Below the pieces are notes generated by a model that did not search any database, was not told the DNA's origin, and saw only the letters and a list, made by a program, of their open reading frames with translations. Shown piece by piece: positions 1 through 7,132 of a stretch of 11,083 nt of DNA (its first letter is position 1; each line of letters opens with the position of its first letter). The position numbers and the translations under genes were made by a program. This DNA comes from Betaproteobacteria bacterium SG8_40 (GTDB lineage Bacteria > Pseudomonadota > Gammaproteobacteria > Burkholderiales > Eutrophovitaceae), in assembly GCA_001304425.1 (NCBI GenBank), contig LJTS01000069.1, positions 1 to 11,083 on the forward strand, read 5' to 3'.

Positions 1-327
1 GACGGCGAGGGCACCGCAAGCCCGGCGAAAGACAACAGAGTTGCGGGGCAAACCGGCGTAACAGCGTCGACAATGAAAAGACTGCGCCCGCGGGCGGCAA
101 CCACGGCTGTCGATGCGAATACCCGGCTAGCCGTATCACGGGCTTTCGACTGTGATGAAGCGCTGCGAAGACTGACCAATCCGTCACCAAAGGATCGGGC
201 GCGACTGGTCAGCACGCCGAAATACCCGGGGTTCCTGATGCGCACGCTGCGCGATCGCGAACTACGCGCGCTGAACCTGACAGTGCTGCTGGCCGTAGCC
301 ATCTCACTACTGATTGCCACTTACTGA
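1..327 (+). CDS. Unknown protein, C-terminal part, with C-terminal membrane anchor (5' partial)
   Basis: The reading frame is open from the first base of the window to a TGA at 325-327, giving at least 108 residues, so the true start probably lies upstream. An ATG at 73 exists but has no Shine-Dalgarno sequence before it. The visible part is rich in Arg, Ala and Thr with no recognisable domain. It ends in a basic stretch (around RTLRDRELR) followed directly by about 18 hydrophobic residues (LNLTVLLAVAISLLIATY) that reach the stop codon. This is a tail-anchor-like arrangement, with the bulk of the protein presumably in the cytoplasm. Codon third positions are moderately GC-rich, in line with a real gene. 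It converges on addA, with 80 bp between the two stop codons. I do not recognise the family, so no function is assigned. Confidence 0.5.
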   Translation, partial: DGEGTASPAKDNRVAGQTGVTASTMKRLRPRAATTAVDANTRLAVSRAFDCDEALRRLTNPSPKDRARLVSTPKYPGFLMRTLRDRELRALNLTVLLAVAISLLIATY

Positions 328-353
328 TCGCCACTTGTTGATCGCACACTGAC
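312..353. repeat. Imperfect 14-bp tandem repeat, three units, across a stop codon
   Basis: Three consecutive 14-bp units begin at 312, 326 and 340 (GATTGCCACTTACT, GATCGCCACTTGTT, GATCGCACACTGAC). The first two differ at three positions; the third is more diverged. The array covers the TGA of the upstream partial gene, so the last codons and the first bases after the stop are copies of each other. It looks like a small local duplication from replication slippage; no function is implied. Confidence 0.5.
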
Positions 354-407
354 GGTCATACGCAAGCGGGCGCGGCTCGCCCCGCCTGGAGAAGCGCAGG
401 TGGCTGC

Positions 408-2078
408 CTAGCGGAACTCGAACAGCTCTCCTCCAGAGAAAATCAGGCCCGACTTGACGGTTTTTCCCGGCATGAGTTTCGACACCGCAGCACAGTATTC
501 ATCCAGTTGCTTGCGGTAAGGTCTCGCCGCGGCTTCCAGATCATCCTGATCGGCGACGTCACTGGTCTTGTAATCGAGAACCCAGATGTCATCGGAAAAC
601 TCAACGACCCGGTCAATACGCCGCAATTCCCCGTTCTCCGATACGTAAGACAGTTCATTGATCGCGCGCTGGTACCGACCGGGATCGAAGAACCGCGACA
701 ACGAAGGCGCAGTAACGATGCTCTGCACTGCGTCCCAAAGCGCATCGAACTCGGCCGCGGAAACACCCAGCACACGGCGCAGAAAAGCACGGTCGGTCAC
801 ACTTGCGGGCGGCACAACCTGTTCCAGCAAGGCATGCACCAATGTCCCGTGGCGCCGGCGCGGATCGACAAGGTCATCGGTTCGCATGCCGATATTCATC
901 GGCATCTGCACCGGGGCCGGCGCGCTGTCGGTCCGGGACGAGGGCGGAGCCGACGGTACGTCCGATACGGGTGGCACGTCGAGCGCCGGGCTGGACGCCT
1001 GATTGCCGCTCAGGTGGACTGCTGCGGCAAGCTTGCCGTACCAGCTCTCGCCGTCATCGGCCGTTCCAATACCGCTGACGATCAAAACCTGCCTTGCTCG
1101 GGTGAGAGCGACATACAGGAGATTGAGGTTCTCGCGTTCGGCCAGCAAGGCATCCTGCTCGAACAGTTGCGCCCTGCTCTCGCCCCTTTCCTTCTTGCGG
1201 CTGAACAACGAAAAGTGCCGGGGCACTTCGGCCTCTGGCGGCCAGTCGACCAGCACATCATGGCTGTCCGTACGAACATTGGCGGCATTCGCGTCGAGCA
1301 GCCAGACGACCGGCGCCTCCAGGCCCTTGGCGCCGTGCACTGTAAGGATTCTCACTGCGTCAGTGCCTTCCGCGATGATGCCGACATCGGGAGCCTCCTC
1401 TGCCGCAGCACGGCGCATGCTCTCAAGTTGGTGCAAAAATCCCTGTAGGCTCGGGTATCGCCCGGAATCGGTCGACAAGGCGACTTCCATGAACGCGCGC
1501 AAATTTGCCGCCACCCCGGCTTGCATCGGCACTGGCACCGCCGCCTCGTAACGGCGCATGACATCGGCTTCGAAATAAATGCGATCGAGCAAATCATGCA
1601 CCGGCCTCAGGTCTGCATCCTCGATCCAGCCCGACAGCAGGCGTTGCGCCCGGACCACTGCCTCGCTTGCGCCGCCCTCCCGGACAAGTGCACATAGACG
1701 CTGCCACCAGCTTCCACCGTCCGCCGCGCTGATTGCCAGAAGATCATCATCGGTGACGGAGAACACGGGTGAACGCAATGTCGTCGCCAGATGTATGTCG
1801 GCGAACGGCACGACGAGAAATTGCAGCAAGGCGGTCAGGTCCGACGCTTCGAGCGTATCGAGCAAGCCACCCTGGCGCGAACCGATGTACGGAATTTGTG
1901 CCTCGCGAAGCGCCCGCTCATAGATATCCAGATGCGTGCGCGCTCTGACAAGGATGTGGATATCTTCGAAGCGCAAGGTACGCAACCGCTCGCCGTCCGC
2001 TATCTGCCAGCGGCCAACCATCGTCCCGATTCGCTGCGCAAGTGCCTGCGCTTCGCGAACCCGTCTGCGATCCGAGTC
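408..2078 (-). CDS. addA: AddA, C-terminal part: helicase motifs IV-VI and nuclease domain (downstream of a frameshift)
   Basis: This is the second part of the AddA/RecB-like helicase-nuclease; the protein enters this frame near 2078 and ends at the TAG at 408. Numbered on the repaired 1094-residue protein, it carries motif V (ILTVHGAKGLEAPVV), motif VI (LLYVALTRARQV, about residue 860) and a C-terminal RecB-family nuclease. The nuclease shows GTLVH (His953), RRIDR (Asp1027), DYKT (Asp1040 to Thr1043) and a QLDEY motif, so its metal-binding residues look complete. In AddAB enzymes this nuclease cuts one of the two strands unwound at a double-strand break. The frame extends up to about 2147, but residues encoded before 2078 make no sense for the family. 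In the sequence as given, this part would be expressed only if the frameshift is an error or is suppressed. It converges with the gene to its left. Confidence 0.88.
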   Translation of the reverse strand, partial: DSDRRRVREAQALAQRIGTMVGRWQIADGERLRTLRFEDIHILVRARTHLDIYERALREAQIPYIGSRQGGLLDTLEASDLTALLQFLVVPFADIHLATTLRSPVFSVTDDDLLAISAADGGSWWQRLCALVREGGASEAVVRAQRLLSGWIEDADLRPVHDLLDRIYFEADVMRRYEAAVPVPMQAGVAANLRAFMEVALSTDSGRYPSLQGFLHQLESMRRAAAEEAPDVGIIAEGTDAVRILTVHGAKGLEAPVVWLLDANAANVRTDSHDVLVDWPPEAEVPRHFSLFSRKKERGESRAQLFEQDALLAERENLNLLYVALTRARQVLIVSGIGTADDGESWYGKLAAAVHLSGNQASSPALDVPPVSDVPSAPPSSRTDSAPAPVQMPMNIGMRTDDLVDPRRRHGTLVHALLEQVVPPASVTDRAFLRRVLGVSAAEFDALWDAVQSIVTAPSLSRFFDPGRYQRAINELSYVSENGELRRIDRVVEFSDDIWVLDYKTSDVADQDDLEAAARPYRKQLDEYCAAVSKLMPGKTVKSGLIFSGGELFEFR

Positions 2079-3693
2079 CGGAGCGCGGAGCATCCAGTGG
2101 ATTCCTCCAACGATCCCCGCCCGCGCCGGAAGCATTGTCAGCGTCAAACAACGGCAGCAACTCTACCCGTCCGGGCAACGACACCTGATACGGTTGATGC
2201 TTCTTGAAATCGCTCGCCAGGCCCGTGAAAAGCGAGTTGACGACCGACACGATCGCCGGCGCGTTGCGGCGCGTTACGTTTTGCTCCAGCTTGCGGGCGC
2301 CATGACGCTCGCACAAGTACTTTCGCCCAACTTCGAACAAGCGGGGCTCTGCGCGTCTGAAGCGGTAAATTGACTGTTTCGGATCACCGACCAGGAAGAC
2401 CCGCGGCCGGGATTCAACTTCTGCGGATGCCTCCAGCCAGGCTTTGAGGATTTGCCATTGCAGCGGATTGGTGTCCTGGAACTCATCGAGAAGGATATGC
2501 CGGTAGCGCGCATCCAGCCGGTAGTGCATGTATTCGGCATAGTCGCTTGTGGTAAGCAACAGCCAGCTTCTCCACTCGACATCGGTGTAGTCGATGACGC
2601 CCCGATTGCGCTTGATCGACTCGTATCGCATCAGCAATTCCGCACCGCACGCAAGCCCCGCTTCATTCAGCCTGTAAACAGTCTGCTCATCGAGCAATAC
2701 GCGGGTGCGTTCCAGTGCGCTGCCAATCTGCCCGTGTAGCGACAATAAACGCTGCTGACCGTCATCGCCGAGCCGTCGCCTGCCCACATCAGTAGCTTTT
2801 CGCAGGCGCGGTTGTCCACTGCCAGTCATCAGGACCGGCCATACGAGTTCGAACCGGCGGGCCGCATTCACTTCGCCGAATGCCCGGCGCAGTTCCCCTG
2901 CCCGTTCCACATCGCTCTTGACTTCGTTACGTTCGAGCAAATCCGCGTATTCATCGAGAGCCTTACCCAGTGACGGATCAGCGAACATCGTTTCGATGAC
3001 ATCTTCATCGGGCGATACCGCCATGGCGCCGCGCAACTGCTCCAACACGAACTGCACCGGTTCGGCGCTGGCACGTGTAAACGCCCACCATTCGGTGCGC
3101 TTGTTGACGAAGGCCGTGAGCAGCGAGCGCGTGCTCGCCAGCCCGTAGTTCTCCAGCAACCAGTTCAACGCCACAGCGGTCTGACTGTCGGGATGACGCT
3201 GCAGGCCGTCGGCAAACTGATCCCAGGCTTCGTCGATGAGCGATGATTCCTGGTCAACCAGGGAGGCGCCATTTGCCGAGCCGGCGGCGAGCGGCGCGCG
3301 CTTGAGCAGTTGCAGGAACCATCCGTGGAAAGTGCTCACCGTAATGCCCGGAAGGTCGGTCAGAAACGTCTCGAACAGGGCTCTGGCGCGCGGCAGCGCC
3401 GCGTCGATTTCGCCCTCCGGGACTTCCCGATCGCGCAGAAACTGTTTGATCTCCGTGTCGCTGCCAATGGCGAGGAAGTGCAACCACTCGTGCAGGCGCG
3501 CCTGCATTTCCTGCGCCGCCTTGCGGGTAAAGGTGATGGCGAGAATCTCCGAGGGCCGAGCGCCGGCAAGCAACACCCGGACAATTCGCGAAACCAGTAA
3601 CCAGGTCTTGCCGGAACCGGCGCATGCCTCGATAACAGCCGAGTGCGCCGGGTCCAGGGCGGCTGAATTGAGCTGCCTGATTTGCTGTTCCAT
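1918..3693 (-). CDS. addA: AddA, N-terminal part: UvrD-like helicase core (upstream of a frameshift)
   Basis: This is the ATP-driven 3'-5' helicase half of AddA, which with AddB resects double-strand breaks for RecA loading. From the ATG at 3693 it shows a Walker A motif (AGSGKTW, residues 25-31), motif Ia (AITFTRKAAQEM), the DEFQDT Walker B/motif II (403-408) and motif III (VGDPKQSIYRFRRAEP). The genuine protein runs to about 2080; the remaining residues to the TGA at 1918 are out-of-frame sequence. I chose 3693 because it lies 7 nt after the addB stop with a purine-rich GAAAGAAG before it, and because family members begin shortly before the first helicase motif. An ATG at 3714 and a GTG at 3795 are also in frame but overlap addB. 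The tight spacing implies cotranscription with addB. As sequenced, it would make a truncated protein without motifs V-VI or the nuclease. Confidence 0.88.
   Translation of the reverse strand: MEQQIRQLNSAALDPAHSAVIEACAGSGKTWLLVSRIVRVLLAGARPSEILAITFTRKAAQEMQARLHEWLHFLAIGSDTEIKQFLRDREVPEGEIDAALPRARALFETFLTDLPGITVSTFHGWFLQLLKRAPLAAGSANGASLVDQESSLIDEAWDQFADGLQRHPDSQTAVALNWLLENYGLASTRSLLTAFVNKRTEWWAFTRASAEPVQFVLEQLRGAMAVSPDEDVIETMFADPSLGKALDEYADLLERNEVKSDVERAGELRRAFGEVNAARRFELVWPVLMTGSGQPRLRKATDVGRRRLGDDGQQRLLSLHGQIGSALERTRVLLDEQTVYRLNEAGLACGAELLMRYESIKRNRGVIDYTDVEWRSWLLLTTSDYAEYMHYRLDARYRHILLDEFQDTNPLQWQILKAWLEASAEVESRPRVFLVGDPKQSIYRFRRAEPRLFEVGRKYLCERHGARKLEQNVTRRNAPAIVSVVNSLFTGLASDFKKHQPYQVSLPGRVELLPLFDADNASGAGGDRWRNPLDAPRSGLGSQTGSRSAGTCAANRDDGWPLADSGRRAVAYLALRRYPHPCQSAHASGYL
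2074..2084 (-). other. addA: Frameshift point in addA (one extra base)
   Basis: In coding orientation the sequence reads CGC TCC GGA CTC GGA. The upstream frame carries recognisable AddA sequence up to ...WRNPLDAPRS; the downstream frame resumes with DSDRRRVREAQALA. Deleting one G of the GG at 2078-2079 joins the two as RSDSDRRRVREAQ, the usual form of this segment in RecB-like helicases (NPL, then an acidic and basic stretch, then EAxxLA). There is no long homopolymer and no stop or rare codon of the kind seen at programmed +1 sites. A sequencing or assembly error or a recent inactivating mutation is therefore more likely than recoding. Confidence 0.8.
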
Positions 3694-3700
3694 GCTTCTT

Positions 3701-6463
3701 TCAGTCACTGTCATGCCAGTACTGTTTGCGGCACAGGCCCTGCAATTCACACCATTGACAGGCGCTGTCGATTCCCTGGGCGGGCAACGGCGCACCTGCC
3801 CGCAGCCGCGAAAAAATATTCTGCAACCGCGTCATCGCTTCTCCGGTTTCGCCCAGCGCTTCCTCGTCCAGCGAGACCATGAGTGCCTGCCCGTTATCAA
3901 CCGAGAGATAGCCGGCCTCATGCACATCGTCCGCCAGCAACAATACGTAGACCGGCAGTTGCACGTCCTCTCCGGGTTCTCCGGCGTTGCGACGCAGGTC
4001 CGTTGGGGAACGCGTCTTGTAGTCAATGACGGCGTAAGCCTTGCCCGTGCCGTCGCCGCGTTCATCAATGCGGTCAAGCCGACCTTCGAGCACGATGGTC
4101 GCCCCATCGGGTAGCGAAACTGCGAGTTCGCGCTTGCTCTCGCCCGCGTGAAAGCGCCAGCCCTGCTGTTCGCGCTCGAGTTGCCAGTCCAGGTAAACGC
4201 GAATCGTCGCACGCCAGCGAATCGCCCATGCATGACTCAAATAGTTCGCATCGGTCGCCTCGCGGAAAACCCGTTCACTGATTTCTGCGAGCACCTGCTC
4301 GAGCTGCTCGCGCGCTACGCCCGTACAAACCGGAAAACGCTCATGAAACCGGCGAAGGATACGATGCACGTACTCGCCATAGTCACGCTTCTCCATTTGC
4401 TCCCGGACTTCGTCAGGTTCGCGCAGCCCAAGAACATAGCGCCCGTAATACTGGTACGGACATGCAACAAGACTGTTGTAAGCGCTGGCGCTGATTCGCT
4501 CCGGCACGCGCTGCGGCGCCACCGCCGGCGCAGGCGGTGCGCATGGGGGGGGCAAGCCTGCCCGAGCCGGTGCGCCAACCTGCCACAAGGCCGTCTCGCC
4601 TGCCAGACGATCATCCCTCAGGCTACTGCGCCAGGCCAGCTGATGGAACACTTCGATGCGCTCGAACAACGGGCTGAGCAGGTTCTTCTCGCCGTTGCGC
4701 AGCTCCTGCCAGGTGACCAGAGCCCGGTCGCTGCGGCAAAGCAGCCCGCCCAGGTCGTCGACAATCTGCGCTATCCGGTCCTCGGCGACAGGCAAACCCA
4801 GTTGCGCCCGCACCGACTCGCCAAACAACACGCTTTGCTGGTCCGCGCCGGGCAAGTGCGCTGCGTCGCAGCCGATCAGGACGACTGCATCGAACGTTCG
4901 CATCCTTGTCAGCGAGAGCTGGGTAAAAATCACCGGGCTGGTAACGCCGTCATCACGAAATTCCGCTCGCTCAAGCTGGCGATCGAGCCAGCCGCGCCAT
5001 TCGCTGAACGAAAATTGCTCGGGGCTGGCCTCGAGGTCGCGCATCAGGCGTTGCAGGTAATCGACAAGCTGCAAACCGGCCGGATCGCCCCGCAGCCCGT
5101 CTTCAACACCGAGCGCCCGCAAACTGGCAAACAGAAGCTCCAGCCATTCATGCAGGCCGAGGCGTCGATCACGATGCAGCAGGCGCGCTGCGCCGACAAC
5201 GCGATCCAGAAGCTCTGCAGCGTGCGCAAACTCGCCGCTCGCGCCGCGCTCAACCGCAGAGCGGCATGGCTCCAGACCGCCGATTACCGAATTCGAACGA
5301 ATCGCCCGTTCCAGTTCGTAGACCGCCTCTCGTCTTTGCTTCCAGCCGGCAAAGATGAACGGCGACTTGACCAGGTCGAGCAAATCCTTGAAATAGAAAC
5401 CGCTGGATATGGCATCGAGCCAGCGCATGACCACCGTACTGGCGGAAGTCGTGGAGAAAATCCAGCCCGTTTCGTCGTCGGTCATTATCCGGGCCCGCTC
5501 CAGCAGAGCACGCGCCCGGCGTGCCACCAGCCGGTCGAGCGCGACGACAGCGACCTTCCTGCAACCCTGCTTCAACCACATCCGGACCTGGGTTTCCGCC
5601 GCGCGCGCTTCGTGTTCAAGACTCGACGCACCGTACAAACCCAGTCGACCGGCAACGGGACTGTCGGGCACCGGGCGCGCGAATGCTGAAGCGCGCTCAC
5701 GCAGCACGATCTCTTCGTCTTCAAATGCCGGCCAGGTCTGTGCGTAGAAACGCGCTGCTTTCGAGGCTCCCGCGGCTTTGCCGGAAACCTGATACATCTT
5801 GACCGGCATGCGTGCGGCATAGCTTTCGAAAAAAACCCGCTCGCACGGTATCAGTGCGGGAAGGCCGATTGCATATAACGGACAAGCAGCCTGCCGCGCG
5901 ATGTGCGCGAGCTGCAGTTGATAGACGCCGGCAGCATCAAGAACCCCTTTGTGCGGCTGCAAGGAGGCGCGCCACAGCTCGTAAACCAGCCGCGCCTCGA
6001 ACTGCATGGCCTCGCCCGCCTTTGTCTGGTAGGCGCGCTCCAGTGCCTGCTCGAATGCCTGAATCGATTCCGGCAAGGCAATTTCGAATCGGGTAAGTTC
6101 ATCGAACAGGCGGGACAATTCGCCGGCAAGGGGCCAAAGGTTCGTCGCATCGAGCCACTTGCGGGCGCGCAACGCGTCGAATACTGCCGCCTCGCGCACT
6201 ACTTCCGTCAACAATTCGCAAGCAACGGGCTGCTGCGACGCCCATGTCCCAAGGGTCGTCAGCGCTGGCAGCATGACTGGCCCGCCGCTTTGCATGCCGA
6301 TCTCCCGCGCCAGCACGGCGGCTGCGTGCAGATTGGGCAAAACGACAACGGCCCCCGACAAGTCGGGGGCCGTTTCGCCGATGTCGGCCAGCAGATCACG
6401 CGCGAGGTGAGCGAGCCCGTCACCTGGCGCCACCACCTGTGTCAGCAAACGGGCCTCAGGCAC
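3701..6463 (-). CDS. addB: AddB-like subunit, PD-(D/E)XK nuclease with 4Fe-4S cysteines
   Basis: This 920-residue protein matches the betaproteobacterial AddB-like family annotated as 'probable DNA repair protein' (about 900 residues). It is the partner of AddA in double-strand break resection. The C-terminal nuclease has GRLDRID (Asp797), DYKT (Asp814 to Thr817) and QLPVY (Gln835 to Tyr839). Four cysteines (Cys668 in ACPYQYYGRY, then Cys902, Cys905 and Cys911) match the C...CxxCxxxxxC layout of the iron-sulfur cluster that stabilises the AddB nuclease domain. The N-terminus (VVAPGDGLAHLARDLL) sits where Bacillus AddB has a P-loop but lacks GKT/GKS, so this subunit probably does not hydrolyse ATP. 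A Pro/Ala-rich linker at about 637-655 precedes the nuclease domain and includes an eight-base C run. The GTG start at 6463 lacks a strong ribosome binding site and lies 23 nt after the fdxA stop; addA follows after 7 nt. Confidence 0.88.
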   Translation of the reverse strand: MPEARLLTQVVAPGDGLAHLARDLLADIGETAPDLSGAVVVLPNLHAAAVLAREIGMQSGGPVMLPALTTLGTWASQQPVACELLTEVVREAAVFDALRARKWLDATNLWPLAGELSRLFDELTRFEIALPESIQAFEQALERAYQTKAGEAMQFEARLVYELWRASLQPHKGVLDAAGVYQLQLAHIARQAACPLYAIGLPALIPCERVFFESYAARMPVKMYQVSGKAAGASKAARFYAQTWPAFEDEEIVLRERASAFARPVPDSPVAGRLGLYGASSLEHEARAAETQVRMWLKQGCRKVAVVALDRLVARRARALLERARIMTDDETGWIFSTTSASTVVMRWLDAISSGFYFKDLLDLVKSPFIFAGWKQRREAVYELERAIRSNSVIGGLEPCRSAVERGASGEFAHAAELLDRVVGAARLLHRDRRLGLHEWLELLFASLRALGVEDGLRGDPAGLQLVDYLQRLMRDLEASPEQFSFSEWRGWLDRQLERAEFRDDGVTSPVIFTQLSLTRMRTFDAVVLIGCDAAHLPGADQQSVLFGESVRAQLGLPVAEDRIAQIVDDLGGLLCRSDRALVTWQELRNGEKNLLSPLFERIEVFHQLAWRSSLRDDRLAGETALWQVGAPARAGLPPPCAPPAPAVAPQRVPERISASAYNSLVACPYQYYGRYVLGLREPDEVREQMEKRDYGEYVHRILRRFHERFPVCTGVAREQLEQVLAEISERVFREATDANYLSHAWAIRWRATIRVYLDWQLEREQQGWRFHAGESKRELAVSLPDGATIVLEGRLDRIDERGDGTGKAYAVIDYKTRSPTDLRRNAGEPGEDVQLPVYVLLLADDVHEAGYLSVDNGQALMVSLDEEALGETGEAMTRLQNIFSRLRAGAPLPAQGIDSACQWCELQGLCRKQYWHDSD
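6347..6374. repeat. Perfect 13-bp inverted repeat inside addB
   Basis: Left arm AACGGCCCCCGAC (6347-6359) and right arm GTCGGGGGCCGTT (6362-6374) are exact reverse complements separated by AA. In the addB transcript this gives a very GC-rich hairpin over codons about 30-38, roughly 90-115 nt inside the gene. A short T-run (GTTTTG in coding orientation) begins about 4 nt after the stem, but there is no immediate U-tract. It is therefore terminator-like rather than a standard intrinsic terminator. Confidence 0.85.
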
Positions 6464-6486
6464 GCCGGGCTCGTCTGCAAGGAGGT

Positions 6487-6810
6487 TCAGCGCTCGAGCA
6501 ATCTGCGCTTGTCGGATTTGTCCTTCCAGTCATCGGCGTCGTCGGGGGCGTCCTTCTTCTCCGTTATGCTGGGCCACGCCTTGGCAAGCTCTGCATTGAT
6601 CGCAAGGAAATCACGCTGATCCTCGGGCAGATCATCCTCGGCATAAATCGCTTCCACGGGGCATTCGGCCACACACAGGGTGCAATCGATGCACTCATCG
6701 GGATCGATCACCAGCATGTTCGGCCCCTCGCGGAAACAGTCAACCGGACACACATCCACACAGTCAGTGTACTTGCACTTGATGCAGCTCTCGACGACGA
6801 CGTAAGTCAT
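6487..6810 (-). CDS. fdxA: 7Fe ferredoxin (3Fe-4S plus 4Fe-4S), FdxA type
   Basis: A 107-residue cytoplasmic electron-transfer protein of the Azotobacter ferredoxin I type, the usual length for proteobacterial FdxA. By alignment with that family, Cys9, Cys17 and Cys50 should hold a 3Fe-4S cluster and Cys21, Cys40, Cys43 and Cys46 a 4Fe-4S cluster. The additional Cys12 and Cys25 correspond to the extra cysteines of Azotobacter ferredoxin I. The C-terminal 50 residues are acidic and then basic, without cysteine, typical of the extended tail of this family. The ATG at 6810 is preceded by AAGGA with 5 nt spacing, a good ribosome binding site. It is the first gene of the leftward group, and its stop lies 23 nt from the addB start. 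The physiological redox partner cannot be told from sequence. Confidence 0.95.
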   Translation of the reverse strand: MTYVVVESCIKCKYTDCVDVCPVDCFREGPNMLVIDPDECIDCTLCVAECPVEAIYAEDDLPEDQRDFLAINAELAKAWPSITEKKDAPDDADDWKDKSDKRRLLER

Positions 6811-6946
6811 TACTATCCTTGCTTACTTTGATTGGACACAGCGAAGCCGCCCCTGGGGCAGTCGGCATCCGGGTTGTGCAGCCTGCAAAACCGGCCCCAC
6901 CAAGCCCGGCGTGCCAACGACCGGTCTCGCGAAAAACACGGGTTGC

Positions 6947-6975
6947 ATTCTAGCAAAAGAGAATTACCGGCCTGC
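6947..6975 (-). promoter_or_regulatory. Candidate fdxA promoter with extended -10
   Basis: On the minus strand TGC-TAGAAT occupies 6955-6947, an extended -10 element with a five-of-six match to TATAAT. The -35 position at 17-bp spacing (6970-6975, GCAGGC) does not match TTGACA. This fits a promoter that relies on the extended -10 or on an activator. Transcription would start near 6940, leaving a leader of about 130 nt before fdxA. Confidence 0.5.
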
Positions 6976-6987
6976 CCTGCCCGGTAA
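6964..6987. promoter_or_regulatory. Candidate operator: dyad TTACCGG-N10-CCGGTAA
   Basis: Exact 7-bp arms (6964-6970 and 6981-6987) with a 10-bp spacer lie directly over the -35 position of the candidate fdxA promoter. Half-sites about one and a half helical turns apart suit a dimeric DNA-binding regulator. I cannot assign a regulator. Confidence 0.4.
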
Positions 6988-7114
6988 CGCCCTGGCGGGG
7001 ACAGGCACTTGATTGTCGCGATGCAGCCCATACCGTACCGGGGAAGGCCCGTAGACGTGCGTCGGGTCATGGCATGAGGCAAGGTCAGCCCCCCGAAAAG
7101 GCGCCGAAATTCCC

Positions 7115-7132
7115 AACCGGCGCCCGGTTTTT
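7115..7132 (+). terminator. Small hairpin followed by a T-run upstream of trxA
   Basis: AACCGG (7115-7120), loop CGC and CCGGTT (7124-7129) form a 6-bp stem that runs into TTT (five consecutive T from 7128 to 7132). In form this is a short rightward intrinsic terminator, but no rightward gene is visible upstream of it, and it sits in the spacer of the candidate trxA promoter. It could end an unseen short transcript, or be an operator dyad, or be chance. Confidence 0.3.

Noticed and set aside
361..385. Terminator between the convergent left gene and addA
   Set aside because: GCGGGCG and CGCCCCGC can pair only with a bulge and no T-run follows on either strand.
507..1448. 313-codon rightward frame opposite the C-terminal part of addA
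   Set aside because: Antisense to the conserved motifs V-VI and the nuclease; no ribosome binding site and no family-like composition.
2070..2090. Programmed ribosomal frameshifting in addA
   Set aside because: The junction has no slippery repeat, no stop or rare codon in the zero frame, and AddA is not known to use recoding. An error or mutation is simpler.
4148..5689. 513-codon rightward frame opposite addB
   Set aside because: It lies wholly antisense to a protein with clear nuclease and Fe-S motifs, its translation is rich in His, Arg, Gln and Pro without domain signs, and long antisense frames are expected in GC-rich genes.
6813..7082. 89-codon leftward frame between fdxA and trxA
   Set aside because: No ribosome binding site, no recognisable features, and it covers the fdxA promoter and leader; treated as non-coding.
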